From NCBI GenBank assembly GCA_038030265.1, contig CM075937.1, positions 682,001 to 746,000 on the forward strand: DNA of 64,000 nt, in the 5' to 3' direction. The position numbers and the translations under genes are program-made. Positions 1 to 9,107 of this stretch are shown one piece after another (the first letter of the stretch is position 1; every line of letters starts with the position of its first letter). The DNA comes from Corythucha ciliata (lineage: Eukaryota > Arthropoda > Insecta > Hemiptera > Tingidae). Under the pieces are notes generated by a model. That model made no database searches. It was not told the DNA's origin and was given only the letters and a program-made list of their open reading frames with translations.

Positions 1-492
1 GTTATAGTTCCTTACGCCAGCAGCAGTAAAAATAGCACTCAAATCCCCATTTGGGGCAATCTTTTTATAAGCACTTACAAAAAGTTTTCCAAAAGAGGCT
101 GATTTGCCTTTTTCCCGCTCCCGTTGTGCCCGTTCGAGTGCTTGCAAGAAGTTAGCATCTGTATGATAGCCAGCTAGCCCTTTTACAAGTTCTACAGGAA
201 CCAGCTCCATTGTGACATGCATACCCCCTTGAAGATCTAAACCTAGTTTAAGTGCGCGCTCCTTCACCGCTTCGTAGGTGTAAACAAAGCCAAATAAATT
301 GTAAACAGGTTTCTTCCAGCTATCCACTAAATACGCCTGGCTTTTATCAAAGTCTATTCTACCCTGCTCATCCGTTGCTTGTTGTTCCGCTTGGCGTTGC
401 ACCCGGTAGTCTACAAAAGTAAAAGAAAGGTAATAAAGCGAAAGTAAGGCAGTAACAATGGTGAGAAAAAGTACTATTTTTTTAGATTTCAT
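1..492 (-). CDS. secD: Protein translocase subunit SecD / SecDF, N-terminal part (runs off window)
   Basis: This is the first 164 codons of a minus-strand gene whose 3' end lies beyond base 1. It starts at the ATG at 492-490 with one hydrophobic segment (about residues 5-26). The motif LGLDLQGGMHVTMEL follows at about residue 81, which is the hallmark of SecD at the start of its large periplasmic domain. SecD, often fused to SecF in Bacteroidota, uses the proton gradient to help SecYEG complete export. Whether this copy is a SecDF fusion cannot be seen. It is transcribed divergently from mgtE. The family call is firm; the fusion state is unknown. Confidence 0.9.
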   Translation of the reverse strand, partial: MKSKKIVLFLTIVTALLSLYYLSFTFVDYRVQRQAEQQATDEQGRIDFDKSQAYLVDSWKKPVYNLFGFVYTYEAVKERALKLGLDLQGGMHVTMELVPVELVKGLAGYHTDANFLQALERAQREREKGKSASFGKLFVSAYKKIAPNGDLSAIFTAAGVRNYN

Positions 493-854
493 TGTCTTTA
501 AATAGGTTTATATATATCAGAGCAAATATATTTTCTTTCATCTAGTAAACCAAATCATCTGCCCCCCTTTTGTTTCTCTTGTTTATTACACCATACAAAA
601 AGATATAGATTTGCATCTACTTATTGGTAATTTACTTCAGATTCTCTTAAATTTACTTTTCGTTAAGCCTTCTTCTTGACTCCACTTGTGGCTAGAATAT
701 ATGAAGGCTATGTTTTAGTCTGGAAACTATATCTTTTTTATTCATGATAAGAAACCTTTTGCTGCGCGCGTGGTTTTAGGGTTTTTACAAATCTATTTTC
801 TCATCTAGGCTTGTTCAGCATGTTTTTGCCATATGGAGCCAAAAAACTACGATT
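493..854. other. Intergenic region between divergent secD and mgtE
   Basis: These 362 AT-rich bases must hold both promoters. No open frame, RNA gene or strong hairpin stands out. I saw no convincing Bacteroidota -7 motif (TAnnTTTG). Confidence 0.5.
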
Positions 855-2246
855 ATGAAACTAAAAGGAGAAAATAAGTTTTTTAAATGGGCGCGCTTAC
901 TCAAACAGCAGCAGGAGAAGCGACTCGCCTATTGTTTGGAGCGTGCATCGCCTATAGAGGTCGCTAAGTTCTTAGAAAAACAATCTTTTGAATTGGTTAT
1001 AGGAGTGTTTAATACCTTATCCATTGCACGACAAGGCGAAATATTTGCCTTATTGAACGATAATGAGTTGCAGATGCAAATCTATCATAGCATTCCTAAA
1101 AGTAGTTTTGCAAAGCTTTTTTCTTGTATGCCCTCCGATTTGCGCGTTGACTTTTACCAACGGTTGAGCACTAAAGAACATGCGCATTTGTTGCCCTATT
1201 TAAGTAGAAAGGTTCGTGAAGATGTTATTATGCTCAATGCCTATTTACCAGATACGGCAGGAGGTATTATGAATACAGATTTTGCGACCGTCTTAAATTC
1301 GATGACTGTAGAAGAAGCGATCGCTAAAATCCGTGAAGATGCGCCTTCTAAAAAGATGCTTTATTACATTTATGTGGTAGATGAAAAGATGAAATTGGTC
1401 GGTTTTATTTCTTTAAAAGACTTGGTGATGCGTTCTCCTAAAGAGACAATAGAGACGATACTTAATGTCAATTTTGTTTACGCTACTGTTGATGAAGACC
1501 AAGAAATAGTTGCCAAAAAAATTGAACAGTATGATTTAGTAGCTATTCCTATTCTTAACCAAGAAGAACAAATCGTAGGTATTGTCAGCTATGATGATGC
1601 CATAGATATTATCAGGGCCGAACAGGTTGAGGATATGGATAAATTTATGGGTATTACTTCAGAAGAAGATGCGCCAGATTATCTAAAGGTTTCCAGTTTA
1701 CAACATCTTAAAAAAAGAATCAAGTGGATTGTAGTCGTATTTATGGCCAGCATTGTTGGCCATGCTTTTACCCATGCTAAAAGTGCTTTTTTCACCCCAT
1801 TTAATTTGATTTTCTATTTGAGTATGGTTACAGATACTGGAGGCAATGTAGGGAGCCAAGTCGCTTCAGTAGTATTACAAGCATTGAATCGTGGTCAAGT
1901 TACCCTCTCTGATTGGGTTAGGATTATTTTAAAAGAACTAAGGATTGCGATTATGTTGGCTTCTGTTTTATTTGTTCTTGCTTATATTAAAGTATTCTTG
2001 ACCTACAGTTTAGAACCAGAGGCCAATAGAAACTGTCAAGTGATGCTTGTAGTGGCACTGAGTATTGTTTTACAAGTGATTTTTTCTGCTTTTATAGGAG
2101 CTGCTTTTCCGTTGGCTGCTAAATATTTTAATGGAGATCCTGCAGTAGCGGCTAATCCTGCGATTAATACTACTGTAGAACTATTGGGCGTAATTATTTA
2201 TTATGTTGTAATTTGCTGGCTCATTAATCCAATCTGTAGTTGTTAG
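855..2246 (+). CDS. mgtE: Magnesium transporter MgtE
   Basis: The protein has 463 residues, close to the usual MgtE length. An N-terminal superhelical MgtE_N region (about residues 20-130) and a paired CBS region (about 135-260, including PDTAGGIMNTDFATV) are followed by a membrane domain of about five helices from residue 290. The first helices carry MVTDTGGNVGSQ at about 323-335, the conserved pore signature. MgtE is an inner-membrane Mg2+ channel gated by Mg2+ binding to the cytoplasmic domains. The gene starts at an ATG and stands alone, divergent from secD, with a small lipoprotein gene 34 bp downstream. No defect is visible. Confidence 0.95.
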   Translation: MKLKGENKFFKWARLLKQQQEKRLAYCLERASPIEVAKFLEKQSFELVIGVFNTLSIARQGEIFALLNDNELQMQIYHSIPKSSFAKLFSCMPSDLRVDFYQRLSTKEHAHLLPYLSRKVREDVIMLNAYLPDTAGGIMNTDFATVLNSMTVEEAIAKIREDAPSKKMLYYIYVVDEKMKLVGFISLKDLVMRSPKETIETILNVNFVYATVDEDQEIVAKKIEQYDLVAIPILNQEEQIVGIVSYDDAIDIIRAEQVEDMDKFMGITSEEDAPDYLKVSSLQHLKKRIKWIVVVFMASIVGHAFTHAKSAFFTPFNLIFYLSMVTDTGGNVGSQVASVVLQALNRGQVTLSDWVRIILKELRIAIMLASVLFVLAYIKVFLTYSLEPEANRNCQVMLVVALSIVLQVIFSAFIGAAFPLAAKYFNGDPAVAANPAINTTVELLGVIIYYVVICWLINPICSC

Positions 2247-2280
2247 GCGTCCTTCTACTATAGGTTATACACTATTTAAA

Positions 2281-2763
2281 ATGATATCAAGACTATTTTT
2301 AATCAGATACTGGGCTTTTTTATTCACGTTTGGGTTGCTTTTTGCTTCATGTGGCTCTAAAGTCGACAATGCGGTGATCTTAGGCGATGAGTTGATGTCC
2401 ATTTTGGAGCATATACGCGAATGTATTTCAGGTAAAAGCATAGCGGTAGACGGTAACAGCAACCCAGTTGGTGAGGCGTCTTGCCCAAAAGATTTCTCAA
2501 AGGCATCTGAATTATTTTTAGATCTAAAAAACAATCTAGCAAAATCGCAAGCCGATACAGGTAATCCAATTGCAACAAACCTATTAACTCAGATTAGTAC
2601 AGAATTAAGTTATATACAAGGTGATATAGCGGCTATATCTAATAGCTCCTATAAAGAGCTGCTCAAGGAAAGATGTGATGATTTGGTGCAATATATACAC
2701 TTTTTAGGGGGTCAAAAAGGTGTGCCACAAGTATCTACTACTTGTCCTTCCCCAGCAGGTTAA
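2281..2763 (+). CDS. Small putative lipoprotein, unknown function
   Basis: The 160-residue protein begins with a basic, hydrophobic signal segment ending in LLFASCGSK. The FASC stretch is a plausible lipobox with cysteine near residue 24. The mature part is polar and helix-prone, with four cysteines and no motif I recognise. The gene lies between mgtE and the E2 gene on the same strand with short gaps, so it may be co-transcribed. I infer a membrane-anchored periplasmic or surface lipoprotein. Confidence 0.6.
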   Translation: MISRLFLIRYWAFLFTFGLLFASCGSKVDNAVILGDELMSILEHIRECISGKSIAVDGNSNPVGEASCPKDFSKASELFLDLKNNLAKSQADTGNPIATNLLTQISTELSYIQGDIAAISNSSYKELLKERCDDLVQYIHFLGGQKGVPQVSTTCPSPAG

Positions 2764-2802
2764 TGTAATGGGAGTAGTTCAAATTTTTAAGCAGGGGTTG
2801 AT

Positions 2803-4077
2803 ATGTCTTTAATAACGCTTTATTTGCCTAAGATGGGTGAAAGTGTGATGGAAGCGGTCGTATTGCATTGGTGTGTAAAAGAGGGCGAAGCAATTGTGGA
2901 AGGTGCACCTCTATTAGAGGTTGCTACAGATAAAGTTGATGCAGAGATTCCTGTCACTTACACCGGTAAGATTCAAAAATTATTGGTACAAAAAGGCGAC
3001 GTGGTAGCCATTGGTGCCCCTATTGCTTTGTTAGAAGTAGACAATAGAGCTGCGCCATCTGGAGCCGATGAAGCCTCTTTTGTAGGGTTAAAATCTACGG
3101 CAGTAGCTTCTATGCCATTAGATCATCTAGCCGCTACATCTTTTCCTTTGTCTTCTTTTACCAAGATAAAATTAACTCCTTTAGCCAAACATATTGCGCA
3201 AGAACATGCTGTTTCACCAGATGAATTAGAAAGATTGGCTGCATATGCCAAAGACAATCGGGTTACCAAAGAAATGCTTTTGGCTTATTTAAGCAAGCGC
3301 GTACCGACGCAGGCTTCTGATGGCCATTTATTTTATGAAACGGTTGCCCCATTAGAGGGAGATGAGGTGATCCAAATGGATCGTGTTAGAAAACTCATTG
3401 CAGATCGTATGGTTGCGTCTAAAAAAATCGCCCCCCATGTTACCTCTTTTATACGTGCAGATGTAACGGCACTTGTTGCCTGGAGGCATCAGTATAAGGC
3501 TTCTTTTGAAGCAAAATATGGCACTAAATTGACCTATATGCCTATTTTTATAGCAGTCATTGCGCGTGCTTTGCAGCGATTTCCGCTGCTTAATGCGGTA
3601 GTGGTGGATGATCGAATCATTAAACGAAAACACATTAATATAGGTTTTGCCGTAGCACGTTCGGATGGAAATGTATTGGTTCCTGTTGTGCAGCAAGTGG
3701 AGCAGCTTGGCTTGGCTACATTAGCCGCTCAGATCGATGCTTTAATCCATCAGGCACGCAGTGGTACCATTGCGCCAGATGCATTAAGCGGTGCCAGTTA
3801 TACCGTTTCGAATATCGGTTGCTTTGACAACCTTATGGGCACCCCCATTATTGTGCAGCCACAGGTTGCTATTCTTGCCTTAGGTCTTATTGAAAAACGC
3901 CCTGCTGTCGTCTATGCGCAGGGCAAAGAAACGATAGCCATCCGTGATGAGCTTTTCTTATCCCATACCTATGACCACCGGATTATAGATGGGGCCATAG
4001 GAGGAGGATTTTTAAAATATTTGGTCAAGGAATTGGCCTCTTTTGTTGATAACATAGCGCAATATCCCTTTACGTAA
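2803..4077 (+). CDS. 2-oxoacid dehydrogenase complex E2 (dihydrolipoamide acyltransferase)
   Basis: The 424-residue protein has the three E2 parts in order. A lipoyl domain (about 1-80) carries EVATDKVDAEIP, whose lysine is the lipoylation site. A peripheral E3/E1-binding domain (about 125-165, LTPLAKHIAQEHAVSPDEL) follows. The C-terminal acyltransferase core ends in SHTYDHRIIDGAIGG, with the HxxxDG active site. The sequence does not decide whether the substrate is pyruvate, 2-oxoglutarate or a branched-chain acid. No E1 gene lies nearby; a matching E3 (lpdA) sits at 50.6 kb. The 3' end overlaps convergent cysS by 8 bp. Confidence 0.88.
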   Translation: MSLITLYLPKMGESVMEAVVLHWCVKEGEAIVEGAPLLEVATDKVDAEIPVTYTGKIQKLLVQKGDVVAIGAPIALLEVDNRAAPSGADEASFVGLKSTAVASMPLDHLAATSFPLSSFTKIKLTPLAKHIAQEHAVSPDELERLAAYAKDNRVTKEMLLAYLSKRVPTQASDGHLFYETVAPLEGDEVIQMDRVRKLIADRMVASKKIAPHVTSFIRADVTALVAWRHQYKASFEAKYGTKLTYMPIFIAVIARALQRFPLLNAVVVDDRIIKRKHINIGFAVARSDGNVLVPVVQQVEQLGLATLAAQIDALIHQARSGTIAPDALSGASYTVSNIGCFDNLMGTPIIVQPQVAILALGLIEKRPAVVYAQGKETIAIRDELFLSHTYDHRIIDGAIGGGFLKYLVKELASFVDNIAQYPFT

Positions 4078-5560
4078 GATATTCCCAATCTACACCATTT
4101 GGATGATCCTTTATGGCCACCCCTATTTTATGCAGTGCATTGCGTATCAAATCAATTTGATCGTAGCGTTGGGCTGCTTTAGCCTCTTTGTAAATGGCTT
4201 GTATAATTTCTAGCGTTTGATCGATAGTGGATGGATGCTCTTCTTTTAAACCCAGCAGATCTACCATAAAGGTAGTATAGGTACTACGCAATTGGTTGAA
4301 TGCAGCTTGTGAGATCGATGCATCATCTAATGTACCATTGTACCATCCATTTATTTTTTTTAGCAAATTAAATAAACTTGCTATAACCTTTGCCGTATTA
4401 AAGTCGTCATTTATCGCGCTATAGCAAGCTGCACAATCTGCATAAATCGCTTCATCTAATAGACCATTTGTGGTGGAAAGCGTTGCTATTGCTTCGTTTC
4501 GTCTAGCGAGCAGCTGCAGCCCATTCATTAACTTACGATAGCCCTGATGCGCTGCTTTTAAGCCACCTAGCGTAACAGACAGTGTACTTCTATAGTGTGC
4601 CTGTAGCATAAAAAATCGCAATGCCATAGGCGTATAGGCTTGGTCTAGGGCCGGATGGTTCCCTGCAAAAAGCGCATCTAATGTAATAAAATTACCCAGT
4701 GATTTGCCCATTTTTACCCCATCAATGGTAACCAAATTATTATGGACCCAATAGGTAGCCAAATTTGTTTGCAATGCAGCTTGTGCTTGTGCAATTTCAC
4801 ATTCATGGTGTGGAAAGCGTAAGTCCATACCCCCCCCATGGATATCAAATTGTTTGCCTAAATATTTCGCAGACATAGCCGAGCATTCAATGTGCCATCC
4901 AGGAAAACCCTCCCCCCAGGGAGAGCGCCAATGCATCATATGCATTGGGGTTGCCTTTTTCCATAAGGCAAAATCTACGCGTTCTTTTTTATCTGTTTGT
5001 TTGGCCAATGCACGCGTTCCTGAACGAGTAGATGCTATCGTTCTGCCTGAAAGCTTACCATAATCATGGATTTGGTTGTATTTGGCCACATCAAAGTAGA
5101 CAGACCCATCTCTTACATACGCCAATCCATTTTCAATAATCTGTTCAATCATTGCAATCTGTTCCAGGATATGTCCACTTGCACAAGGCTCAATGCTAGG
5201 AGGTAATACATTAAGCTGTTCCATATTTTTCCGATAGTTATTCGTGTAGCGTTGTGCCACCTCCATAGGGCTTATCTGTTCTAGCTGGGCTTGTTGGGCT
5301 ATTTTGTCATTTCCTTCATCCAAATCCCGCTCCAGATGGCCTACATCTGTAATATTGCGTACATAACGAACAGTGTAGCTCAGATGTTGTAGATAACGAA
5401 AGATGATATCAAAGGTAATCGCCGCACGTGCATGACCTAAATGGGCTTGCCCATAAACCGTCGGACCACATAAATAGATACCCACAAAAGGTGGCCTAAG
5501 TGGCTGAAAAACTTCTTTTTGCCTGGTTAAGCTGTTGTAGATCCGTAATATTTGATGCAT
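4070..5560 (-). CDS. cysS: Cysteinyl-tRNA synthetase
   Basis: At 496 residues this is a full-length class I synthetase. YLCGPTVYGQAHLGHARA near residue 30 combines the first zinc-ligand cysteine with the HIGH-type motif (HLGH). GWHIECSAM and GGMDLRFPHHECEIAQ form the rest of the zinc and cysteine site. KMGKSLGN is the KMSKS-type loop. It charges tRNA-Cys, whose gene lies at 57.6 kb. The start ATG at 5560 fits the usual N-terminus. The gene converges on the E2 gene, sharing 8 bp, and is divergent from degP. Confidence 0.95.
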   Translation of the reverse strand: MHQILRIYNSLTRQKEVFQPLRPPFVGIYLCGPTVYGQAHLGHARAAITFDIIFRYLQHLSYTVRYVRNITDVGHLERDLDEGNDKIAQQAQLEQISPMEVAQRYTNNYRKNMEQLNVLPPSIEPCASGHILEQIAMIEQIIENGLAYVRDGSVYFDVAKYNQIHDYGKLSGRTIASTRSGTRALAKQTDKKERVDFALWKKATPMHMMHWRSPWGEGFPGWHIECSAMSAKYLGKQFDIHGGGMDLRFPHHECEIAQAQAALQTNLATYWVHNNLVTIDGVKMGKSLGNFITLDALFAGNHPALDQAYTPMALRFFMLQAHYRSTLSVTLGGLKAAHQGYRKLMNGLQLLARRNEAIATLSTTNGLLDEAIYADCAACYSAINDDFNTAKVIASLFNLLKKINGWYNGTLDDASISQAAFNQLRSTYTTFMVDLLGLKEEHPSTIDQTLEIIQAIYKEAKAAQRYDQIDLIRNALHKIGVAIKDHPNGVDWEYLT

Positions 5561-5702
5561 CTTTGTGTAAGTGAAAAATATTTTAGATTTTTGCTAACGT
5601 GGTTCTGCGTATAGGTTTCCATAACCAAGTATACCAGCCGTGCTAGCGCTCCCCTTTGGGGCCTTGTTAAGGAAACAATCATTGTAAAAATACAAAAATA
5701 AA

Positions 5703-7268
5703 ATGGCTATGTACGAACAATTTAATAAACAAGTTGTAATTAAAAAGCTCTGTATTACTGCTATACTCGTTGTTTTTGGGTCATTGCTATGGTTCATTCG
5801 CCCTTATGCACGAAGTGAAAAAGAAAACTTAGTGGTCAATCCCCATATGCAGCAGGTTGCGTCGGCTACACTGCATAAACCATTGTCCAAACCTCTATTA
5901 TCTCCAGAAAGTAAAGCTTCTGCACCCAATCTACCCGATTTTACCTATGCAGCTGAAATCGCTACCCCAGCTGTAGTGCATATAAAGGCATCCCAGCATC
6001 CTAAATCAGTCAAACAAGAATCTATTCACCCTTTAGAGCAGTTTTTTCAACAATTTTTTGGGGAGGGCTATGTCCCTAAAGAATATGAACGGCCTGCCCA
6101 AGAGTGTGCGGGTTCTGGCGTTATTTACAAAAGTAATGGATACATTGTTACGAACAACCATGTAGTCGAGGGAGCCGATCAAATAGAAGTAACCTTAAAT
6201 GACAATCGATCTTATCCAGCAAAGTTAGTTGGTTCCGATCCTGCTACTGACTTAGCCGTTTTAAAAATTGAAGCATCTTATCTGCCTGTTTTAGTGCTGG
6301 GTAATTCTGACAAATTAAAGGTGGGGGAGTGGGTTTTAGCAGTCGGTAATCCTTTTAACCTCCACTCTACCGTTACCAAAGGTATTGTAAGTGCTAAATC
6401 TAGACATCTAGGTCGCCCTCAAACTCGGCAATCGGGAAAATTAGAGATTCAGTCTTTTATTCAAACCGATGCGGTGCTCAACCCAGGGAATAGTGGTGGT
6501 GCATTGGTTAATATATATGGCGAGCTAATAGGCATCAATACAGCCATTTATGCTGCAAGATCGGCTTCCTTTATAGGATATGGCTTTGCCATACCTTCTT
6601 CTTTGGTAGAAAAAGTAACCAATGATTTAATAAAGTATGGTGTGGTACAACGGGTGTTATTGGGTATAACCGTTCGGGATATGGATGCTGAATTGGCTAA
6701 AAAATTAAGTTTAAAAGTAGTTAGTGGTGTCTATATCGATGCCATTCAAAAGAATAGCTCTTGTGCCAAATCTTTGCAAAAAGAAGATGTGATTACGCAA
6801 ATCAATGGCCGTAAAGTTAATAAAACTTCAGAGTTACAGGAAATAATAGCTTGTTGTGAACCAGGTGATCAGGTAGCCATTACGCTATATCGTAAGGGTA
6901 AAGAGAAGGTAGTAAATGTATTATTGGAAAAACAGCCTGATGCGATACAAATGGTACAAAAAGATCATACACTAAAGGTCGAAGGGGCTATATTTAAAGA
7001 TCTTGATGCGCAAACAAAAGCGAAACTTAAGCTTGCTGGAGGGGTACTGGTTCAGGAAGTTTCGAAGGGAAAGTTTCAGCTTGCTCGCCTTAAAAAGGGT
7101 AGTATTTTACTAGCTTTTGATAAACAACCTGTTGTCAATGTAGCGGGTTTAGCTGATATGATTCGGTCTGCCACAGAACCTGTTTTAATAAAAGTTATGG
7201 AACCCCACAAAGGCGTTATCAGCCATTTGGTAGTTGATTTGGGTGATAGTTCCAGTCCCCAAAAATAA
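5703..7268 (+). CDS. degP: Periplasmic serine protease of the DegP/HtrA (Do) family
   Basis: The 521-residue protein has an N-terminal membrane or signal segment (about residues 16-33), a trypsin-like domain and two PDZ domains. The triad reads as His153 in TNNHVVEG, Asp183 in DPATDLAVLKI and Ser264 in NPGNSGGALV. The first PDZ domain starts near residue 315 (LLGITVRDMD) and a weaker second one near 420. The family degrades or chaperones misfolded envelope proteins. The lptC-like gene follows 49 bp downstream, then murG, suggesting an envelope-related transcription unit. Confidence 0.93.
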   Translation: MAMYEQFNKQVVIKKLCITAILVVFGSLLWFIRPYARSEKENLVVNPHMQQVASATLHKPLSKPLLSPESKASAPNLPDFTYAAEIATPAVVHIKASQHPKSVKQESIHPLEQFFQQFFGEGYVPKEYERPAQECAGSGVIYKSNGYIVTNNHVVEGADQIEVTLNDNRSYPAKLVGSDPATDLAVLKIEASYLPVLVLGNSDKLKVGEWVLAVGNPFNLHSTVTKGIVSAKSRHLGRPQTRQSGKLEIQSFIQTDAVLNPGNSGGALVNIYGELIGINTAIYAARSASFIGYGFAIPSSLVEKVTNDLIKYGVVQRVLLGITVRDMDAELAKKLSLKVVSGVYIDAIQKNSSCAKSLQKEDVITQINGRKVNKTSELQEIIACCEPGDQVAITLYRKGKEKVVNVLLEKQPDAIQMVQKDHTLKVEGAIFKDLDAQTKAKLKLAGGVLVQEVSKGKFQLARLKKGSILLAFDKQPVVNVAGLADMIRSATEPVLIKVMEPHKGVISHLVVDLGDSSSPQK

Positions 7269-7317
7269 GCCTTGGTAGGTTTTTCTGATAACTGATATAT
7301 ATTATCCTTACGCACAA

Positions 7318-7899
7318 ATGATCAGAACAAACCTCTTTTTTAAGCTTATGCATAGGTTTAATCTTTTTATAGGGCTACTTTACTTTCTTATAATGGGGTG
7401 GTGGACGCCACTCTATGCTGAAAAAAAAGATCAAGAAGAGGTTCCTCTATTAGAAACAACGCAGTTTGAGCTATTGGGTACAGATGGTGGTCGCCTACGT
7501 TTGACCATTAAAGCTTATGAGATGCGTCAGTATGAAAATGGAAATGTAAAGTTATCAGGTGATATAGAGATTCTTTTATTCGACAGTACGTCGGATAAAC
7601 AGGAAGCATCTATTTGTATTCAAGCTGATACACTCTCTTATAATAAGGAAGAAGGCCTTTGTATGCTAGCAGGCAATGTTATGGTTAGCAAGCCACTCAA
7701 ACAATTAACCATCAATGCCGAAGAGTTGTGGTATGATATGAAAAAAGAAACCCTATTTACAGAGGCATCCATTGTAATAAAAGACAAAGAGAATATATTA
7801 AAGGGGAGTGGATTGCGTGCTACAAAGGATTTAACCAAGTATACGATTACTGCGCCCAATGGAACAGTAGAGATAAAGCAGGAGGCTGTGCAGTCCTAG
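7318..7899 (+). CDS. lptC: LptC-like (OstA-fold) periplasmic protein
   Basis: The 193-residue protein has an N-terminal hydrophobic anchor (about 10-34). A run of short beta strands follows in the pattern of LptC/OstA domains: a lead-in ITFELLGTDG-like stretch, ASICIQADTLSYNKEEGLCMLAGNVMV, and INAEELWYDMKKETLFTEASIVIKDKENILKGSGL. LptC links the inner-membrane LptBFG pump to the LPS bridge. No other lpt gene is visible here, and the substrate in a reduced symbiont may be altered. It lies 23 bp upstream of murG. The fold call is good; the exact role is inferred. Confidence 0.72.
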   Translation: MIRTNLFFKLMHRFNLFIGLLYFLIMGWWTPLYAEKKDQEEVPLLETTQFELLGTDGGRLRLTIKAYEMRQYENGNVKLSGDIEILLFDSTSDKQEASICIQADTLSYNKEEGLCMLAGNVMVSKPLKQLTINAEELWYDMKKETLFTEASIVIKDKENILKGSGLRATKDLTKYTITAPNGTVEIKQEAVQS

Positions 7900-7922
7900 G
7901 GCGCTAATTCATTATAACATTT

Positions 7923-9050
7923 ATGCGTGTTTTGATAGGTTGTGGAGGTACGGGGGGGCATATTTATCCTGCTATAGCTATTGCCGATGGCATTAAGCAA
8001 CAGTTTCCTGATGCAGCATTTTTGTTTGTGGGTACAAAAGGGGGTAAGGAAGTAGGGTTAGTAGTTGCTGCTGGTTATCCGATTATGCGGATTAGCATAA
8101 AAGGGTTGCAAAGAAAAAAGATTATTAAAAATCTATTGCTACCTTTTCTTCTTTTAAAGAGTCTATATCAAGCAAGATGCATTATTAAATCATTTAAGCC
8201 CGATGTTGTGATTGGTACAGGAGGCTATGCTTCTTTTCCTACGCTGCTTGTAGCTTCTATGCAAAAGATTCCTACCCTTATCCAAGAGCAAAATAGTGTT
8301 GCTGGGTTGACCAATAAATTGCTTTCTAGGTTGGTAAGCAAGGTTTGTACAGGTTATCCAGGTGTTTTTTTTCCTTGTGTAAAAGAAAAAATCATATTTA
8401 CCGGTAATCCGATACGTGCATCGCTCTCTACCTTTCGAGAGGACCGAATGGATGCACTTGAGTATTTTAGTTTTTCTGCTTTTCAGAATAAAAAATGCTT
8501 GCTGGTAGTTGGTGGCAGCGGAGGCGCTAGTGCATTGAATACAACTATGCTAGAATGGAAGGAACAATTGTCTTCCTTAGATATACAAGTGATATGGGTA
8601 ACGGGTCAGCGCTATTTTGAGTCTATTAAAAAAGCGATGAAAGACTATCGCTATATAAAGTGCTATGGCTTTTTAAGCAATATGGAAATGGCCTATGCGG
8701 CTGCGGATATTGTGATTTCTAGAGCTGGTGCTTTATCTATTGCAGAGCTTTGTGTAAGGCGAAAACCGACTATTTTGGTGCCCTCATCGAATGTAGTAGG
8801 GGACCATCAAACAAAAAACAGTTTACCATTGGCTGATGAAGGCGCAGTTATACATATTACAGATCAGGAATGTCCTTTTTTACTGATCCCTAAAGTAATA
8901 GAATTATTGAATGATGAGGCACAGCAACTAGAACTCGTCAAGCGCATGGAGCCTTTTGCTGCATTACATGCGCATGCACAAGATAAGATCGTTGAAGTCG
9001 TGGTGGACTTGATTAAATGGCGTGCTGATGGCGGTGCATCTGGATCTTAA
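7923..9050 (+). CDS. murG: UDP-GlcNAc:undecaprenyl-PP-MurNAc-pentapeptide GlcNAc transferase MurG
   Basis: The 375-residue protein opens with MRVLIGCGGTGGHIYPAIAIA, the MurG glycine-rich loop that meets lipid I. VIGTGGYASFP and IQEQNSVAGLTNK lie in the N-domain. The C-domain carries VVGGSGGASALN and SRAGALSIAEL for UDP-GlcNAc binding. MurG makes lipid II at the inner face of the membrane, so the organism retains peptidoglycan precursor synthesis. murC (33.5 kb) and ftsW (22.6 kb) lie elsewhere in the window, so the usual Bacteroidota mur/fts cluster is dispersed. Confidence 0.95.
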   Translation: MRVLIGCGGTGGHIYPAIAIADGIKQQFPDAAFLFVGTKGGKEVGLVVAAGYPIMRISIKGLQRKKIIKNLLLPFLLLKSLYQARCIIKSFKPDVVIGTGGYASFPTLLVASMQKIPTLIQEQNSVAGLTNKLLSRLVSKVCTGYPGVFFPCVKEKIIFTGNPIRASLSTFREDRMDALEYFSFSAFQNKKCLLVVGGSGGASALNTTMLEWKEQLSSLDIQVIWVTGQRYFESIKKAMKDYRYIKCYGFLSNMEMAYAAADIVISRAGALSIAELCVRRKPTILVPSSNVVGDHQTKNSLPLADEGAVIHITDQECPFLLIPKVIELLNDEAQQLELVKRMEPFAALHAHAQDKIVEVVVDLIKWRADGGASGS

Positions 9051-9107
9051 AGCTTATGCAAAACGCGCTCTTGGAAAAAGTATCTGTTTACTGAAATACC
9101 AAGTTTT